Below, one piece after another: positions 1 through 7,885 of a DNA stretch of 64,000 nucleotides. A model generated the notes under the pieces. The model ran no database searches. It was not told the DNA's origin and worked only from the letters and a program-made list of their open reading frames with translations. The stretch's first letter is position 1, and each line of letters opens with the position of its first letter. Source of the stretch: Lysinibacillus odysseyi (GTDB lineage: Bacteria; Bacillota; Bacilli; Bacillales_A; Planococcaceae); NCBI GenBank assembly GCA_014595895.1, contig JABUKB010000001.1, forward strand, positions 1,984,001 to 2,048,000. The letters run 5' to 3'. A program made the translations under genes and the position numbers.

Positions 1-13
1 TACTTTTTCACTG

Positions 14-51
14 AAAATATACCTAAGTGAAATTTCACTTAGGTATATTTT
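14..51. terminator. Bidirectional intrinsic terminator
   Basis: A perfect inverted repeat with 19-base arms (left arm 14-32, right arm 33-51) has A-rich and T-rich outer ends, so it can act on both strands. It lies downstream of the minus-strand gene ending at 112 and probably closes that operon. Confidence 0.75.
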
Positions 52-111
52 AGGCATATTAATCTTTAGTTAACTAAATAATTTACTTTTCAACAAAATA
101 TTAGCACTAAA

Positions 112-657
112 TCACATTACAAACTTTTTATCATTCACTAAAATATTGATTAGAACACCCATATCTAATTCTTTTTTTACTTCCTTATACCAAATATCAA
201 GATTTTGTCTACCTATGTTTTCCTCTTCTGTTTTTAGATAAATATTTATTCTTCCACTTATATGCCCACCTATATTCACAATAAAGGGCTCTACTTTTAT
301 AACCTTAATACTTTTAGGGAGATACACTATTTTTTGGGCTATTATCCCCTCTATAAATTCTATATTAATATCATTATTTTCCTTTTCTGATATTTCGTAT
401 TTTTTGATTTTCACTACATTTAAAACTATAAGACATATAGGTAATATTGCTATTAAAAGGAGTTTATACTCATTTAGAATAAACGGTATTGATATAGAAA
501 ATACTAGCCATATAACTAAAAGAACCCACATTACAGCTATCAAATATAAATTATAAACTTGAATAAACAAGGAATTTACCTTTTTCTCTTTATTTGAAAA
601 AGACAGCAGGAGATAAAAAATAAAGCACATCAAGTGAATAAAAACGATTAAATGCAT
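112..657 (-). CDS. Small multi-pass membrane protein of unknown function
   Basis: This 181-residue protein has three likely membrane segments in its first half (about residues 1-22, 35-60 and 66-83). A soluble tail of about 95 residues follows, mixing charged stretches with beta-like segments. A very good ribosome site (GGGAGGGGAT) lies a few bases before the ATG at 657. The gene follows the lipase-like gene by only 25 bases on the same strand, so the two are probably co-transcribed and may act together at the membrane. I do not recognise a family. The low-GC composition matches the accessory region rather than the core genome. The gene itself is well supported; any function is open. Confidence 0.7.
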   Translation of the reverse strand: MHLIVFIHLMCFIFYLLLSFSNKEKKVNSLFIQVYNLYLIAVMWVLLVIWLVFSISIPFILNEYKLLLIAILPICLIVLNVVKIKKYEISEKENNDINIEFIEGIIAQKIVYLPKSIKVIKVEPFIVNIGGHISGRINIYLKTEEENIGRQNLDIWYKEVKKELDMGVLINILVNDKKFVM

Positions 658-682
658 TTTATCCCCTCCCTCTTCTCACCAT

Positions 683-3226
683 TCATTGCAATTTGAAAGT
701 TCTGGAAGTTAAATTTTTACTTCTATGTATAGACTCCTTTATTTCAACTTTAATTTTTTCAGCCTCTTTCGTTAAATGTGAAACATCGATTTTAAAACTA
801 TAAATTCCTTGTTCATTTGATTTGATGGTCATTTTTTTCACATCGTGCGCTTCATTTAAAATAGGTAAAATCGAATAAGTTATATAAGGTTCAAAATATG
901 TTTGTGAATTCCCCTCTTCATCATAAATAGAAAACTCAATCTTAACCTCTTTTTCTGATCTAGATATAATCTCTGAATGATAGTACATATATAATTCAAG
1001 CTTAGGCATCAATTCAACAATATATTCAACTTGATCGAACTTTACTTGTACCTTTTTTATATTTCCTGCAATACGTTCAGAAGATCTTTTTTCTGTTTTT
1101 CCGTTATTGGTAGTATATGTCGGATATTCTTCGTGATGTGCATATAGTAATTTATGGATATCGCCATAACATCCTTCAAAACCATCAGTATCCCATAATG
1201 TTTCAACTAGTAACTGTAAATCTACAATTAATTCTTCAGAAGTAAAACTTTCCCCAAAAATATCTGTTGCAGTTACTTTTAAACTCACAACTTCATTAGG
1301 CATAATATCGGGTAATTTCTCAACTTTTTCACCGTTTAATTCATACTCAAATGAATAATTTCTAATTCCATCAAACTTTGATAAACAGTTAAATTCTAAA
1401 TAAGAATCATAATTAACATTTACTTTAACTAAAAATTCTGGCTGAGATGGATGAAGATAAAAGATATCACTTTTGTGCGCTTCAACCTTACCGAAAATAT
1501 CTTCACTGTAAAATTCAATTTTATTTCTGCCTGGGTTATATTCATCACCAATAACTACTAAAATGCTATCAAAATATAATTTCCATTCTCCCTCGTTAAT
1601 TCTATAATAAGTATCAAGAACATCTGGATTATCCTGAACATTTAATGTTATTTCTAATCCTTTATAATTAAAATGGGCGCCTTCCCGTTTCCCTAATTCT
1701 TTATAACTAATATACGTTGAAATAGGTCGTTCAGAACGTGGTTCTTGAACTTTAATTTCTCTACCTTCAATTTGTTTCACAGCTTTTTCTTTATCTTCAT
1801 CATTTTGCTCTAATAATAATTTTGATACTGGTTGACTTTCTTCAAATTCCACTTGTACTACTGCCTTTAGGCTTGGATCAGCTTCTATAGTTTTAAATTT
1901 AAATACGGATTCTACTTGTAATTCCTCCGTCACTACAGTTTCCACTTGAGTATACCCTTCATCATAAGCTTCTATTTCAATCTGTTGCGGTTTTTCAGAA
2001 TTATGAATCAGATATTTAGTATCACCTAAGTAAACTTTTGTAATACTATTAGTAGAAGAATTTATTTCACTAAGTTCTTCTTCGTAATATACATCAACTG
2101 GACAATCAATTTTAGTATAGCTCCATTTATTTTTTGGCGTATAAGCCTCTTTTATTGTCTCCAGACGGATTGTATTCTCCAATATAATATCATTAATTAA
2201 TTTTAATGTTTCTTTGTGTAAGACTATCCCTTGATGTGAAGCTTCAACATAATAAATTTTCGAACTATCCCATGAAGGATTAGGTAAAGCTGAATAAAGA
2301 GGCACAGTACCATCCCCATCTAGTGGACCTATATCTTTTTGAATATGTCTACTAAAGGTCGATGTATTAACTACACCTAGAGTTCCTTGAGTAATACCAA
2401 CAAAATTTATATGTTCAATACTTTCAGGCCAAGGAGAAGCTATAAAATCAAATAAAGATTTGTTAAGATCCTTACCATGCTCTATAACCAAATTATTTCC
2501 TTGATATAATTGTTCGAATGATTCTGACCAATTTAACAAATTATTGTTATGTTTTACGTACAAAAGTTCCCTGCAAAATTGTTCTGATGGTAAGAGTTGA
2601 TATACCGATGGAAAAGTTTGTGCTAATACTTTCGCAAAACTAAAACTCGGAAGATAACTTTTGATTTTTAGACCGTATTTTAAAACTTGATATGCTTTTG
2701 GTGATCCTTTCCAAGGAGTTCCCAATGTGATTACTTTACTAATAGTATGAGTTATATTTTGTTCCTTACACCACTCTATATACGACTTTGTCACTAGTCC
2801 CCCCATACTGTGCGCCACAATAATTATCTCTTCGCTACTTATCCCTCTTATTAATTGGTGTAATTCCGGGACTATATCTTCACGTATTTCTTTCCTCCAA
2901 TCATAACCAAATAGTATTACTTTAGTTTCATCGTTAGATAACATTTCTAATGTGGCTATAATGTCTTCGTAAATTTTGTATTTTTGAACCGAGCCTTTTA
3001 CAAGAGTTAATCCGTATTTCATAGGACTCCCTGGTGTAATTGTTTTAGCCGATTTTTCATCCAAAATAACCCTTTTCAAATACCTAGGGTCTATATTAAC
3101 CCATCGTTTACTAGGAGTACCAACTGCTTCCCCACCTTCATAAAGTTCTGTACCCATTATTCCTGGAATAAAGACAACATACTTCAAGTAATCACTTCCT
3201 ATACAATCAATATTTACTTTCATCAT
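683..3226 (-). CDS. LCAT-like alpha/beta hydrolase with large C-terminal beta-rich region
   Basis: This 847-residue protein has an N-terminal hydrolase domain of about 350 residues resembling lecithin:cholesterol acyltransferase and related lipases. Visible features are the oxyanion-loop motif PGIMG (21-25), the nucleophile elbow AHSMGG with Ser140, an Asp in LDGDGTVP (303 or 305) and His331 in ASHQG. These together give a full catalytic triad. Residues 350-847 look like tandem Ig-like or Y_Y_Y-type beta domains that could bind a partner or surface. There is no signal peptide, so the protein is either cytoplasmic or exported by a non-Sec route. The start is uncertain because the two adjacent ATG codons lack a clear ribosome site. 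It is first in a two-gene unit with the membrane protein downstream. Substrate (phospholipid, sterol or other ester) is not known. Confidence 0.8.
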   Translation of the reverse strand: MMKVNIDCIGSDYLKYVVFIPGIMGTELYEGGEAVGTPSKRWVNIDPRYLKRVILDEKSAKTITPGSPMKYGLTLVKGSVQKYKIYEDIIATLEMLSNDETKVILFGYDWRKEIREDIVPELHQLIRGISSEEIIIVAHSMGGLVTKSYIEWCKEQNITHTISKVITLGTPWKGSPKAYQVLKYGLKIKSYLPSFSFAKVLAQTFPSVYQLLPSEQFCRELLYVKHNNNLLNWSESFEQLYQGNNLVIEHGKDLNKSLFDFIASPWPESIEHINFVGITQGTLGVVNTSTFSRHIQKDIGPLDGDGTVPLYSALPNPSWDSSKIYYVEASHQGIVLHKETLKLINDIILENTIRLETIKEAYTPKNKWSYTKIDCPVDVYYEEELSEINSSTNSITKVYLGDTKYLIHNSEKPQQIEIEAYDEGYTQVETVVTEELQVESVFKFKTIEADPSLKAVVQVEFEESQPVSKLLLEQNDEDKEKAVKQIEGREIKVQEPRSERPISTYISYKELGKREGAHFNYKGLEITLNVQDNPDVLDTYYRINEGEWKLYFDSILVVIGDEYNPGRNKIEFYSEDIFGKVEAHKSDIFYLHPSQPEFLVKVNVNYDSYLEFNCLSKFDGIRNYSFEYELNGEKVEKLPDIMPNEVVSLKVTATDIFGESFTSEELIVDLQLLVETLWDTDGFEGCYGDIHKLLYAHHEEYPTYTTNNGKTEKRSSERIAGNIKKVQVKFDQVEYIVELMPKLELYMYYHSEIISRSEKEVKIEFSIYDEEGNSQTYFEPYITYSILPILNEAHDVKKMTIKSNEQGIYSFKIDVSHLTKEAEKIKVEIKESIHRSKNLTSRTFKLQ

Positions 3227-3241
3227 TACATTAATTTACTT

Positions 3242-3270
3242 GATATACAATACCTTCCTAAATTTAGCAA
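3242..3270 (-). promoter_or_regulatory. Candidate promoter of the lipase-like gene
   Basis: Read on the minus strand, a TTGCTA -35 box (3265-3270) and a TATATC -10 box (3242-3247) are spaced by 17 bases, just upstream of the gene starting at 3226. If used, the transcript would have a very short leader, in keeping with the missing ribosome site. A second -10-like TATAAT lies near 3300. The remainder of 3271-3638 has no convincing gene. Confidence 0.4.
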
Positions 3271-3638
3271 CAAAAAAATACCACCCAGAATAACCTACCA
3301 TTATATAAAAAGCTATTCTGACTAAAGCGGTACTCTAATCACTCATATTATTTTTTAATAAGTTACTGATTCACATCAGTATGTCCTATAGCAAATCATC
3401 CTTACTTAAAGGCAATTCTTCCTATTTTTGTATAGCTGCAGTTTTAGTATAACAAATACAGGGCTGAATTAGGACAAGCCTGTGTATAGCAATATGTAAG
3501 TCACAGTGCGGCTTTGTAGCAGTTTATGATTCATAATTTTTAAAATACAATTGGGGCTACTCTAGGGAGGCTAAATTTAACCCTTTTTTTAAAGTATCTA
3601 ATGTTAACGATACCTTTTCACTCTTTTAATAAATTTAA

Positions 3639-3664
3639 AAGCCGCACTCTATTGAATGCGACTT
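3639..3664 (-). terminator. Intrinsic terminator after the two-helix membrane protein
   Basis: On the minus strand an 11-bp stem (two G-U pairs, AATA loop) is followed by a TTTTAAATTT tract. It sits 21 bases past the stop codon of the gene at 3685-4458. Confidence 0.65.
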
Positions 3665-3684
3665 CCCTATTACGAATGAATTCA

Positions 3685-4458
3685 TTAGCCCTTATATCTC
3701 TCAAGAGAATTTATTAACTTTTCTTTTTCTGATAATTGCGCTACTATTAATGCCTTCCAAACAGTTGAAAATTTCTCTTTGCAATCTTCTATTGTTGCCA
3801 GTCCCCATTGAACATCGAAGTTTTTACCTCTTACTGCCAATGCCACTTTCTTAAAGTTATCATGAATCTCCACAAAATGAGTAAAAATAATATCAGTGTC
3901 CTTTGTTTCTTGCATAATAATCATCGCAAGATCAAGCATTATTTTGTTTTGATCAATCGCTTCATCTCTTATTCTAATTACATCTTCGTTTGTATACTTC
4001 ATTTCTCCCTGTTTTAATACCGCCTCTTTAATCACTACAGCTTTTAGTAACGTATTATGAATATTAAGAAATACACTTTGAAATTCATTTAATTTTTGAG
4101 CTAAAATAGCATTGCTACTTAATTGAAAATTAATTAGTAATCTTTCTCTTTCTAGTCGATCTTGTTTTAAAATAACCTGTTCTTCTCGTCTAACCTTCTC
4201 ATGAAATGTTTTTTCAGATAGTTTCTTTTCATGCTGAATAATTAGATAAGTTGTAGCTATTACGGCCATACTCCCAAATATACCACCTAAATAACTACCC
4301 CAAAAACTAATCCAAGCTTCTACTTCCCCTGGAGCTTTTGAAAAAACAGGTTTCTTCAAAAACACTGCCATAATTCCTGGGACAATAAGTAAAATGAAAA
4401 CTATAAATATTACCACTGCTAGTATAATTATGTTATCTCTTTTTTGTGTATCTCTCAT
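3685..4458 (-). CDS. Two-helix membrane protein with cytoplasmic coiled coil, function unknown
   Basis: The 257-residue product has two clear membrane helices, about residues 9-33 and 48-72, separated by a short extracytoplasmic loop. A long, charged, helical cytoplasmic part with coiled-coil character starts near residue 75 (KKLSEKTFHEK onward). A strong GGGGGGAG ribosome site stands four bases before the ATG. The gene stands alone, with its own terminator at 3639-3664. Proteins with this layout (helix pair with a WGSYLGG-like second helix, then coiled coil) are common orphan genes in Firmicutes accessory regions. Some have been proposed to act in phage defence, but nothing here shows that. 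I assign no function. Confidence 0.75.
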   Translation of the reverse strand: MRDTQKRDNIIILAVVIFIVFILLIVPGIMAVFLKKPVFSKAPGEVEAWISFWGSYLGGIFGSMAVIATTYLIIQHEKKLSEKTFHEKVRREEQVILKQDRLERERLLINFQLSSNAILAQKLNEFQSVFLNIHNTLLKAVVIKEAVLKQGEMKYTNEDVIRIRDEAIDQNKIMLDLAMIIMQETKDTDIIFTHFVEIHDNFKKVALAVRGKNFDVQWGLATIEDCKEKFSTVWKALIVAQLSEKEKLINSLERYKG

Positions 4459-4524
4459 GTAACTCCCCCCATTTTATAATAAATCAATCATGGAAGAATT
4501 AACATAACTCAATTTCCATAAGAC

Positions 4525-4554
4525 AAAAAACAGTGAAACAATCATGTCTCACTG
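4525..4554 (-). terminator. Minus-strand intrinsic terminator without an obvious gene upstream
   Basis: The hairpin CAGTGA/TCACTG (4531-4536 with 4549-4554) is followed on the minus strand by six T. The nearest minus-strand gene upstream starts its 3' end at 5037, about 480 bases away, so it may end a long untranslated tail or an unannotated RNA. Confidence 0.5.
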
Positions 4555-4635
4555 CACTTTTATCATATTTGTTCTTTTAGTTTAGTTAAAAATTTCATCT
4601 TGCTACCATCTTCTCTTTTGGGGCTAATTATTTGG

Positions 4636-4665
4636 GGGGTGCTGAAAATTCAGCCACCCCTTTTT
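4636..4665 (+). terminator. Plus-strand intrinsic terminator, orphan
   Basis: An 11-bp stem with one bulged C (GGGGTG+CTGAA pairing with TTCAG and CACCCC) is followed by TTTTT on the plus strand. No plus-strand gene ends near it, so its purpose is unclear. It could be a leftover from a lost gene or the end of a small RNA. Confidence 0.5.
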
Positions 4666-4803
4666 ATTCTTTAGATGTCCCCAGTTTTGGGGAGATCTTT
4701 TATTATGATGGGCTGAACTTTCATCTCACAGGACTGGGGTAAAAGCCCCTCACTATTTACATATTTGCGAATTAAACTCAACTTAGGATGGCTCGTACAT
4801 AAG

Positions 4804-4847
4804 GACAATGGTGTATATTTGGAAGCCTTTAAATATACACCATTGTC
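4804..4847. repeat. Perfect 17-bp inverted repeat with 10-base loop
   Basis: The arms GACAATGGTGTATATTT (4804-4820) and its exact complement (4831-4847) flank the loop GGAAGCCTTT. There is no T-tract, so it is not a normal terminator. It lies in the middle of a gene-free stretch (4459-5036) whose only open frame (a GTG-started minus frame of 83 codons) has no ribosome site. It may be a mobile-element remnant or a structured RNA element. Confidence 0.75.
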
Positions 4848-4916
4848 TATATGACACGACTGCATAAGCCTATGATGCAAAAAGCCTATAATACCAATAC
4901 TTTTATGAGATATTAA

Positions 4917-5000
4917 TTGCACTCAAAAGCGGAATAATATAGTCACAACAACCGAAAGTCCGGCGCGGAAATGACTACTTCAGCAATGACGGACTTTTTC
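4917..5000 (+). ncRNA. Candidate short plus-strand RNA (promoter plus terminator)
   Basis: A TTGCAC box (4917-4922) and TATAGT box (4938-4943), 15 bases apart, precede a hairpin (GAAAGTCCG at 4954-4962 pairing with CGGACTTTTTC at 4990-5000) that ends in a T-rich tract. This would give an RNA of roughly 50-60 bases with almost no coding capacity. It converges on the 3' end of the gene at 5037-5618. Both boxes are imperfect and the spacing is short, so this is a weak prediction. Confidence 0.3.
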
Positions 5001-5036
5001 ATTTTTTGTCATTAATTATGAGTTATCCTAATCAAT

Positions 5037-5618
5037 TCAACTAGGGAAAGTCCACCTAATTGGTTCATCCACCAAATAAGAAAGTAGATCGACCAAACTA
5101 TAAGATTCTCCGGTTTCGGTTCTTATATATTTTAAGAGTGCCTTTAATTCCTTTTTCTCTGATTTATCAATTGTGTTTAAATAAGTTTCAACATACTTTT
5201 CAATAAAAACGCCATCAGTAATACTTTCATAAAGTAAAACGGCTGATACCGCCGAAACTGAACAATCGAATACATACGATAGAGCAGAAATAAATTCATA
5301 CTCTTCTTGATTTACTCTAAAAGAGACCCTTCCCTTTTCTCCAAACGCTACACTATAAAGTTTTTCATTCTTCAGATCCCCCCTGAAAATTGTATTTTTT
5401 ATTTTGATACTTCTTCTAAAATACTTCGATAACTCTAGTAAGACTTTTTCATTTCCAAAAAGCGCATTTTCAATCAGATCCACACAAACATCCTTCACTG
5501 GAGTTTTAACGATATACGCTAAACGATAAATAGAATCTTTTAATTCTAAATTAACGATAGGCTTTATATCCTTCTTTTTGTCGCTTCTAACTTTCCGTTT
5601 CCGCTCCCCTGCTTGCAA
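5037..5618 (-). CDS. Probable tandem ribbon-helix-helix DNA-binding protein
   Basis: The 193-residue protein starts with a very basic tail (ERKRKVRSDKKKD). It then shows two stretches with the beta strand-helix-helix pattern of CopG/Arc-type repressors: about residues 20-52 (PIVNLELKDSIYRLAYIVK...) and about 97-135 (GRVSFRVNQEEYEFISALS...). I infer a single-chain pair of ribbon-helix-helix folds, typical of plasmid or mobile-element regulators. Start choice: the ATG at 5624 lies only one base after AAGGAGG, which is too close. The TTG at 5618 sits seven bases after it and is the better start. The neighbours are small orphan genes and an RHH pseudogene at 6720-6982, which suggests plasmid or phage ancestry. 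The domain assignment is by pattern only. Confidence 0.65.
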   Translation of the reverse strand: MQAGERKRKVRSDKKKDIKPIVNLELKDSIYRLAYIVKTPVKDVCVDLIENALFGNEKVLLELSKYFRRSIKIKNTIFRGDLKNEKLYSVAFGEKGRVSFRVNQEEYEFISALSYVFDCSVSAVSAVLLYESITDGVFIEKYVETYLNTIDKSEKKELKALLKYIRTETGESYSLVDLLSYLVDEPIRWTFPS

Positions 5619-5837
5619 TCCCATTCCTCCTTGTTTAGAGAAAATAAAAAATGAACAATGTCCCTATGTCCTAAAGATAACTCAATGTATGCTCCAGGAG
5701 AGGGGGGATATGCGTACTTAAAACATGAACTTTGTTCTAGACTTATTGGGTCCGTTATATCTAGGACACCTTCCGAACAATTGAATTGTTTAAAATTAGT
5801 AATCTCTGCACACACTCTTAAAAAAAGGTGTGCGATT

Positions 5838-5963
5838 ATGTCTAATACGAAAAAAATTAGTGAAGAAGAAAAGAAAAAGCTACTTGAGGGTGTACGCAAG
5901 CATAGTGAAAAGTATCTCTTCGGGTCAAAAAATGTTAAGTCAAAAAAAAATAAAAAAGACTGA
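5838..5963 (+). CDS. 41-residue highly basic small protein
   Basis: The ATG at 5838 follows an AAAAAAAGGTG ribosome site. The product begins MSNTKKISEEEKKKLLEGV, then a short amphipathic stretch and a lysine-rich tail (KNVKSKKNKKD). The stop codon lies inside the left arm of a strong terminator (5954-5988), which supports a real, separately transcribed gene. The ribosome site is partly enclosed by a small hairpin (GCACAC near 5813 with GTGTGC near 5829-5834), so translation could be regulated. No family was recognised. It could be an antitoxin-like or DNA-associated peptide, but that is a guess from charge only. Confidence 0.5.
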   Translation: MSNTKKISEEEKKKLLEGVRKHSEKYLFGSKNVKSKKNKKD

Positions 5964-5988
5964 TTACTTGTCCTAGTGTCAGTCTTTT
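5954..5988. terminator. Bidirectional terminator between convergent genes
   Basis: The arms AAAAGACTGA (5954-5963) and TCAGTCTTTT (5979-5988) form a 10-bp stem with T-tracts on both strands. It separates the 41-codon gene from the convergent gene at 6016-6702. Confidence 0.75.
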
Positions 5989-6015
5989 TTACAGTCTAAT
6001 GGTCGATAGTGCTTG

Positions 6016-6702
6016 TTAAATTAATTTTTTTGCTAAGTTTAATTTCAAAGTAGCGTGAACTGTTGAAAGATAATAATGGAACATCCATTCATACCAAATT
6101 GGCTTATCATAATTAGTTCGCTGCTCAAAATTATTATGTCTTATGCCATATTTATTGACCAATTGGAAAATCAACTTATCGTGGCTCTCTGTAGTAATGT
6201 TTTTCAAGCTATCTCTATACGGCTCCAAAATGTCAGCTAGTAAGTTGATAGCCTTCATTTTCTCGGTTTCACCGGAATCATATCTGAAAAACATCTTTAT
6301 GGCAGTTTCTACTTTCTCCGTTGTTGAATCCTCAGTATTTTCAGGTAAATCTTGCGTAATTAAATTCCCTAAACCATCTTCCGGTAAATTAATTATGTAG
6401 CCGCTTTCCGTCAATAAATAGCCATTGTTCAGACAAACAAGGTATTTATTAATCATGTCCCTAAATTCCGTTTGAGCCTCTTTTTCTTCATACATACCGA
6501 AACCGTCAATTCTTCTAATGAACTTATGTAAAACCTCAATAAGCGTAAAAGTGTCCTCTTTTGGTCGCTTATAATTGTAATCAATAGGCCATATATTCTT
6601 TAATTTAGCCTCTGCGAACAAATACGCTTCAGGGCTTGGGGACATTAATCTAGGTTCGCTATGGTGTCCTTCAAACGCTAATTTAAAGTAATGCTTTTCC
6701 AA
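6016..6702 (-). CDS. Orphan 228-residue protein, possibly truncated at the start
   Basis: The product is soluble, mostly helical and rich in acidic residues, with no membrane segments. A C-terminal stretch, KYGIRHNNF, places Arg and His close together in a helix-rich context, loosely recalling HEPN-type nucleases. I cannot confirm that from pattern alone. The only in-frame start is a TTG at 6702 with no ribosome site before it, and in-frame stops lie just upstream in a decayed region. The gene may therefore be the 3' part of a longer, broken gene. It ends at the shared terminator 5954-5988. No function is assigned. Confidence 0.5.
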   Translation of the reverse strand: MEKHYFKLAFEGHHSEPRLMSPSPEAYLFAEAKLKNIWPIDYNYKRPKEDTFTLIEVLHKFIRRIDGFGMYEEKEAQTEFRDMINKYLVCLNNGYLLTESGYIINLPEDGLGNLITQDLPENTEDSTTEKVETAIKMFFRYDSGETEKMKAINLLADILEPYRDSLKNITTESHDKLIFQLVNKYGIRHNNFEQRTNYDKPIWYEWMFHYYLSTVHATLKLNLAKKLI

Positions 6703-6719
6703 AAAATAATGGTAAACAT

Positions 6720-6982
6720 CTACAAAAAACTGTTAAAATGAGTAGTGGTAATTTTCATATCTTCCAAATTGATATGCCCATTTCTAACTGCATAAAATTC
6801 CATTGGATCTTCGCACCTTTCAATTAAATTTTTATTTAAAAAACGAATAGAGCAAATTGGAGAATGCCTGACTTATCGGAATTCCCTTGCTTGTAGTATT
6901 CGTCTAAACGCTAGTCAATCCCTTTAGTAATAACAATTTTCTTTCTAATTTTATCGCCTTGTGGAAGTGCTTTAATGCGCTC
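6720..6982 (-). pseudogene. Decayed ribbon-helix-helix-like gene fragment
   Basis: Minus-strand translation from about 6982 gives IKALPQGDKIRKKIVITKG, then ID, a TAG stop, and RLDEYYKQGNSDKSGILQFAL. A one-base shift leads into IRFLNKNLIERCEDPMEFYA and ends at the TAG at 6720-6722. The strand (KIVITKGI), helix (RLDEYYK) and helix (KSGILQFALIRFL) order fits a CopG/RHH-type repressor interrupted by one nonsense codon and one frameshift. No start or ribosome site remains. It supports the view that this stretch is an old plasmid or phage insertion in decay. Confidence 0.5.
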
Positions 6983-7009
6983 TTACTTTGACTATTCAAT
7001 TTCGAACTC

Positions 7010-7440
7010 ACCTATGATGACCTCGTGAAACGCGACCACACACTTTCGTGGTCACCTAATAAAGCGCAGTCCAGTACCGACCAAATCATACTATACTGAG
7101 GCTAGGAGCAATTTTGCGCTGAGTGCTATACTATCGCCTTCATCTCCTTTGCTGGGCTGACCGCTATAATGTATCGGCAAGGTAGGTACTGAAACCCGAG
7201 TGAAGTAAAACTACATTCAGGTCGATGAAGTCGAAAGCTCACTTACACAATCCGTAGCTCGTATAAAAATAATTTCAACCGTACATTCTCCATTTCAGCT
7301 CCGACTATCCGTAATTTGCGTATGGTCTACGTTCAATATAGGTTTCCTCAATTTTGAGGATACCTGATGCAAGGATTGTTTGCATGAGATGATTGCGCGG
7401 ATCTGAGGTAAACAATACTTACACTAGGTAATAGGAAAGC
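7010..7440. other. Gene-free, hairpin-rich region of unknown nature
   Basis: No plausible reading frame exists here and the DNA looks less AT-rich than its flanks. Complementary segments are frequent: GACCAC/GTGGTC (7034-7053), AGCGCA with TGCGCT (7063-7068 and 7115-7120), CAGTACC with GGTACTG (about 7072-7078 and 7184-7190), TGAAGTA with TACATTCA (7201-7219), AGGT.TCCTCA with TGAGGA.ACCT (7340-7365) and ATGCAA with TTGCAT (about 7367-7385). It begins just beyond the terminator at 7443-7472. It could be a large structured RNA, an origin or packaging site, or a decayed gene. I recognise no known RNA family. Confidence 0.4.
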
Positions 7441-7442
7441 CG

Positions 7443-7472
7443 AAAAAAAAGCACCCCTCGGATAAAGGGTGC
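7443..7472 (-). terminator. Intrinsic terminator of the phage-like operon
   Basis: On the minus strand the stem GCACCC/GGGTGC is followed by eight T. It lies about 70 bases past the stop of the gene at 7544-7858 and closes that transcription unit. Confidence 0.8.
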
Positions 7473-7543
7473 GGATCCTATAAGTCTCTTGCTAATGAAA
7501 TCATCAGTCTAGCTCCTTGGTATTAAATCCCGGCGATATATCC

Positions 7544-7858
7544 TTAAATCCATTCATTCATAATGATTTCTTGAATAGCTTTCGCTGTTGGTTCTCTTAG
7601 CCAAACACGCTTACCACCTTTTTCTCGCTGACGTTCGTAACGTTGTATACGTGGATCATTTAAAATGTGGTCCTCTAAAAACTTTCTGCTATAAGTAGTA
7701 GTTTCCATGATGTCATTAATGTCCCAAAAAAGGATTAAAGGCTGTGCAGCTCCTTGGATCAACTCGTCCAGTCGTTGATGCACTTTTTCTGGTGTTATGC
7801 CTGCCATTTCGAAAAGTGCTTGTATTAGTTCTTTTTCCGTTTTAATATCCATAAACAT
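7544..7858 (-). CDS. DUF771-like phage protein
   Basis: The 104-residue product matches the layout of small phage proteins with the DUF771 fold. A helical N-terminal half is followed by LFWDINDIMETTTYSRKFLE, a winged-helix-like recognition region, and a C-terminal part with RVWLREPTAKAI. Such proteins sit in the early or regulatory regions of siphophages and resemble excisionase-like DNA binders. It has a clear AAAGGAGATAA ribosome site before its ATG. A terminator at 7886-7916 separates it from the two genes upstream, so its expression probably depends on read-through. The family match is by remembered pattern, so the assignment is moderate. Confidence 0.65.
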   Translation of the reverse strand: MFMDIKTEKELIQALFEMAGITPEKVHQRLDELIQGAAQPLILFWDINDIMETTTYSRKFLEDHILNDPRIQRYERQREKGGKRVWLREPTAKAIQEIIMNEWI

Positions 7859-7885
7859 TTATCTCCTTTTTATTTTAGTAAATTT

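Noticed and set aside
4671-4922. Open frame of 83 codons on the minus strand
   Set aside because: It starts with GTG, has no ribosome site, has an atypical composition, and contains the perfect 17-bp inverted repeat. It is better explained as chance or as a mobile-element remnant.
5658-5837. Plus-strand open frame extending the 41-codon gene upstream
   Set aside because: The only good ribosome site lies just before the ATG at 5838, and the upstream part has hairpins and no protein-like composition.
7010-7440. Group II intron or tmRNA in the structured block
   Set aside because: No domain V-like hairpin, intron boundary motif or tRNA-like ends could be identified by eye.
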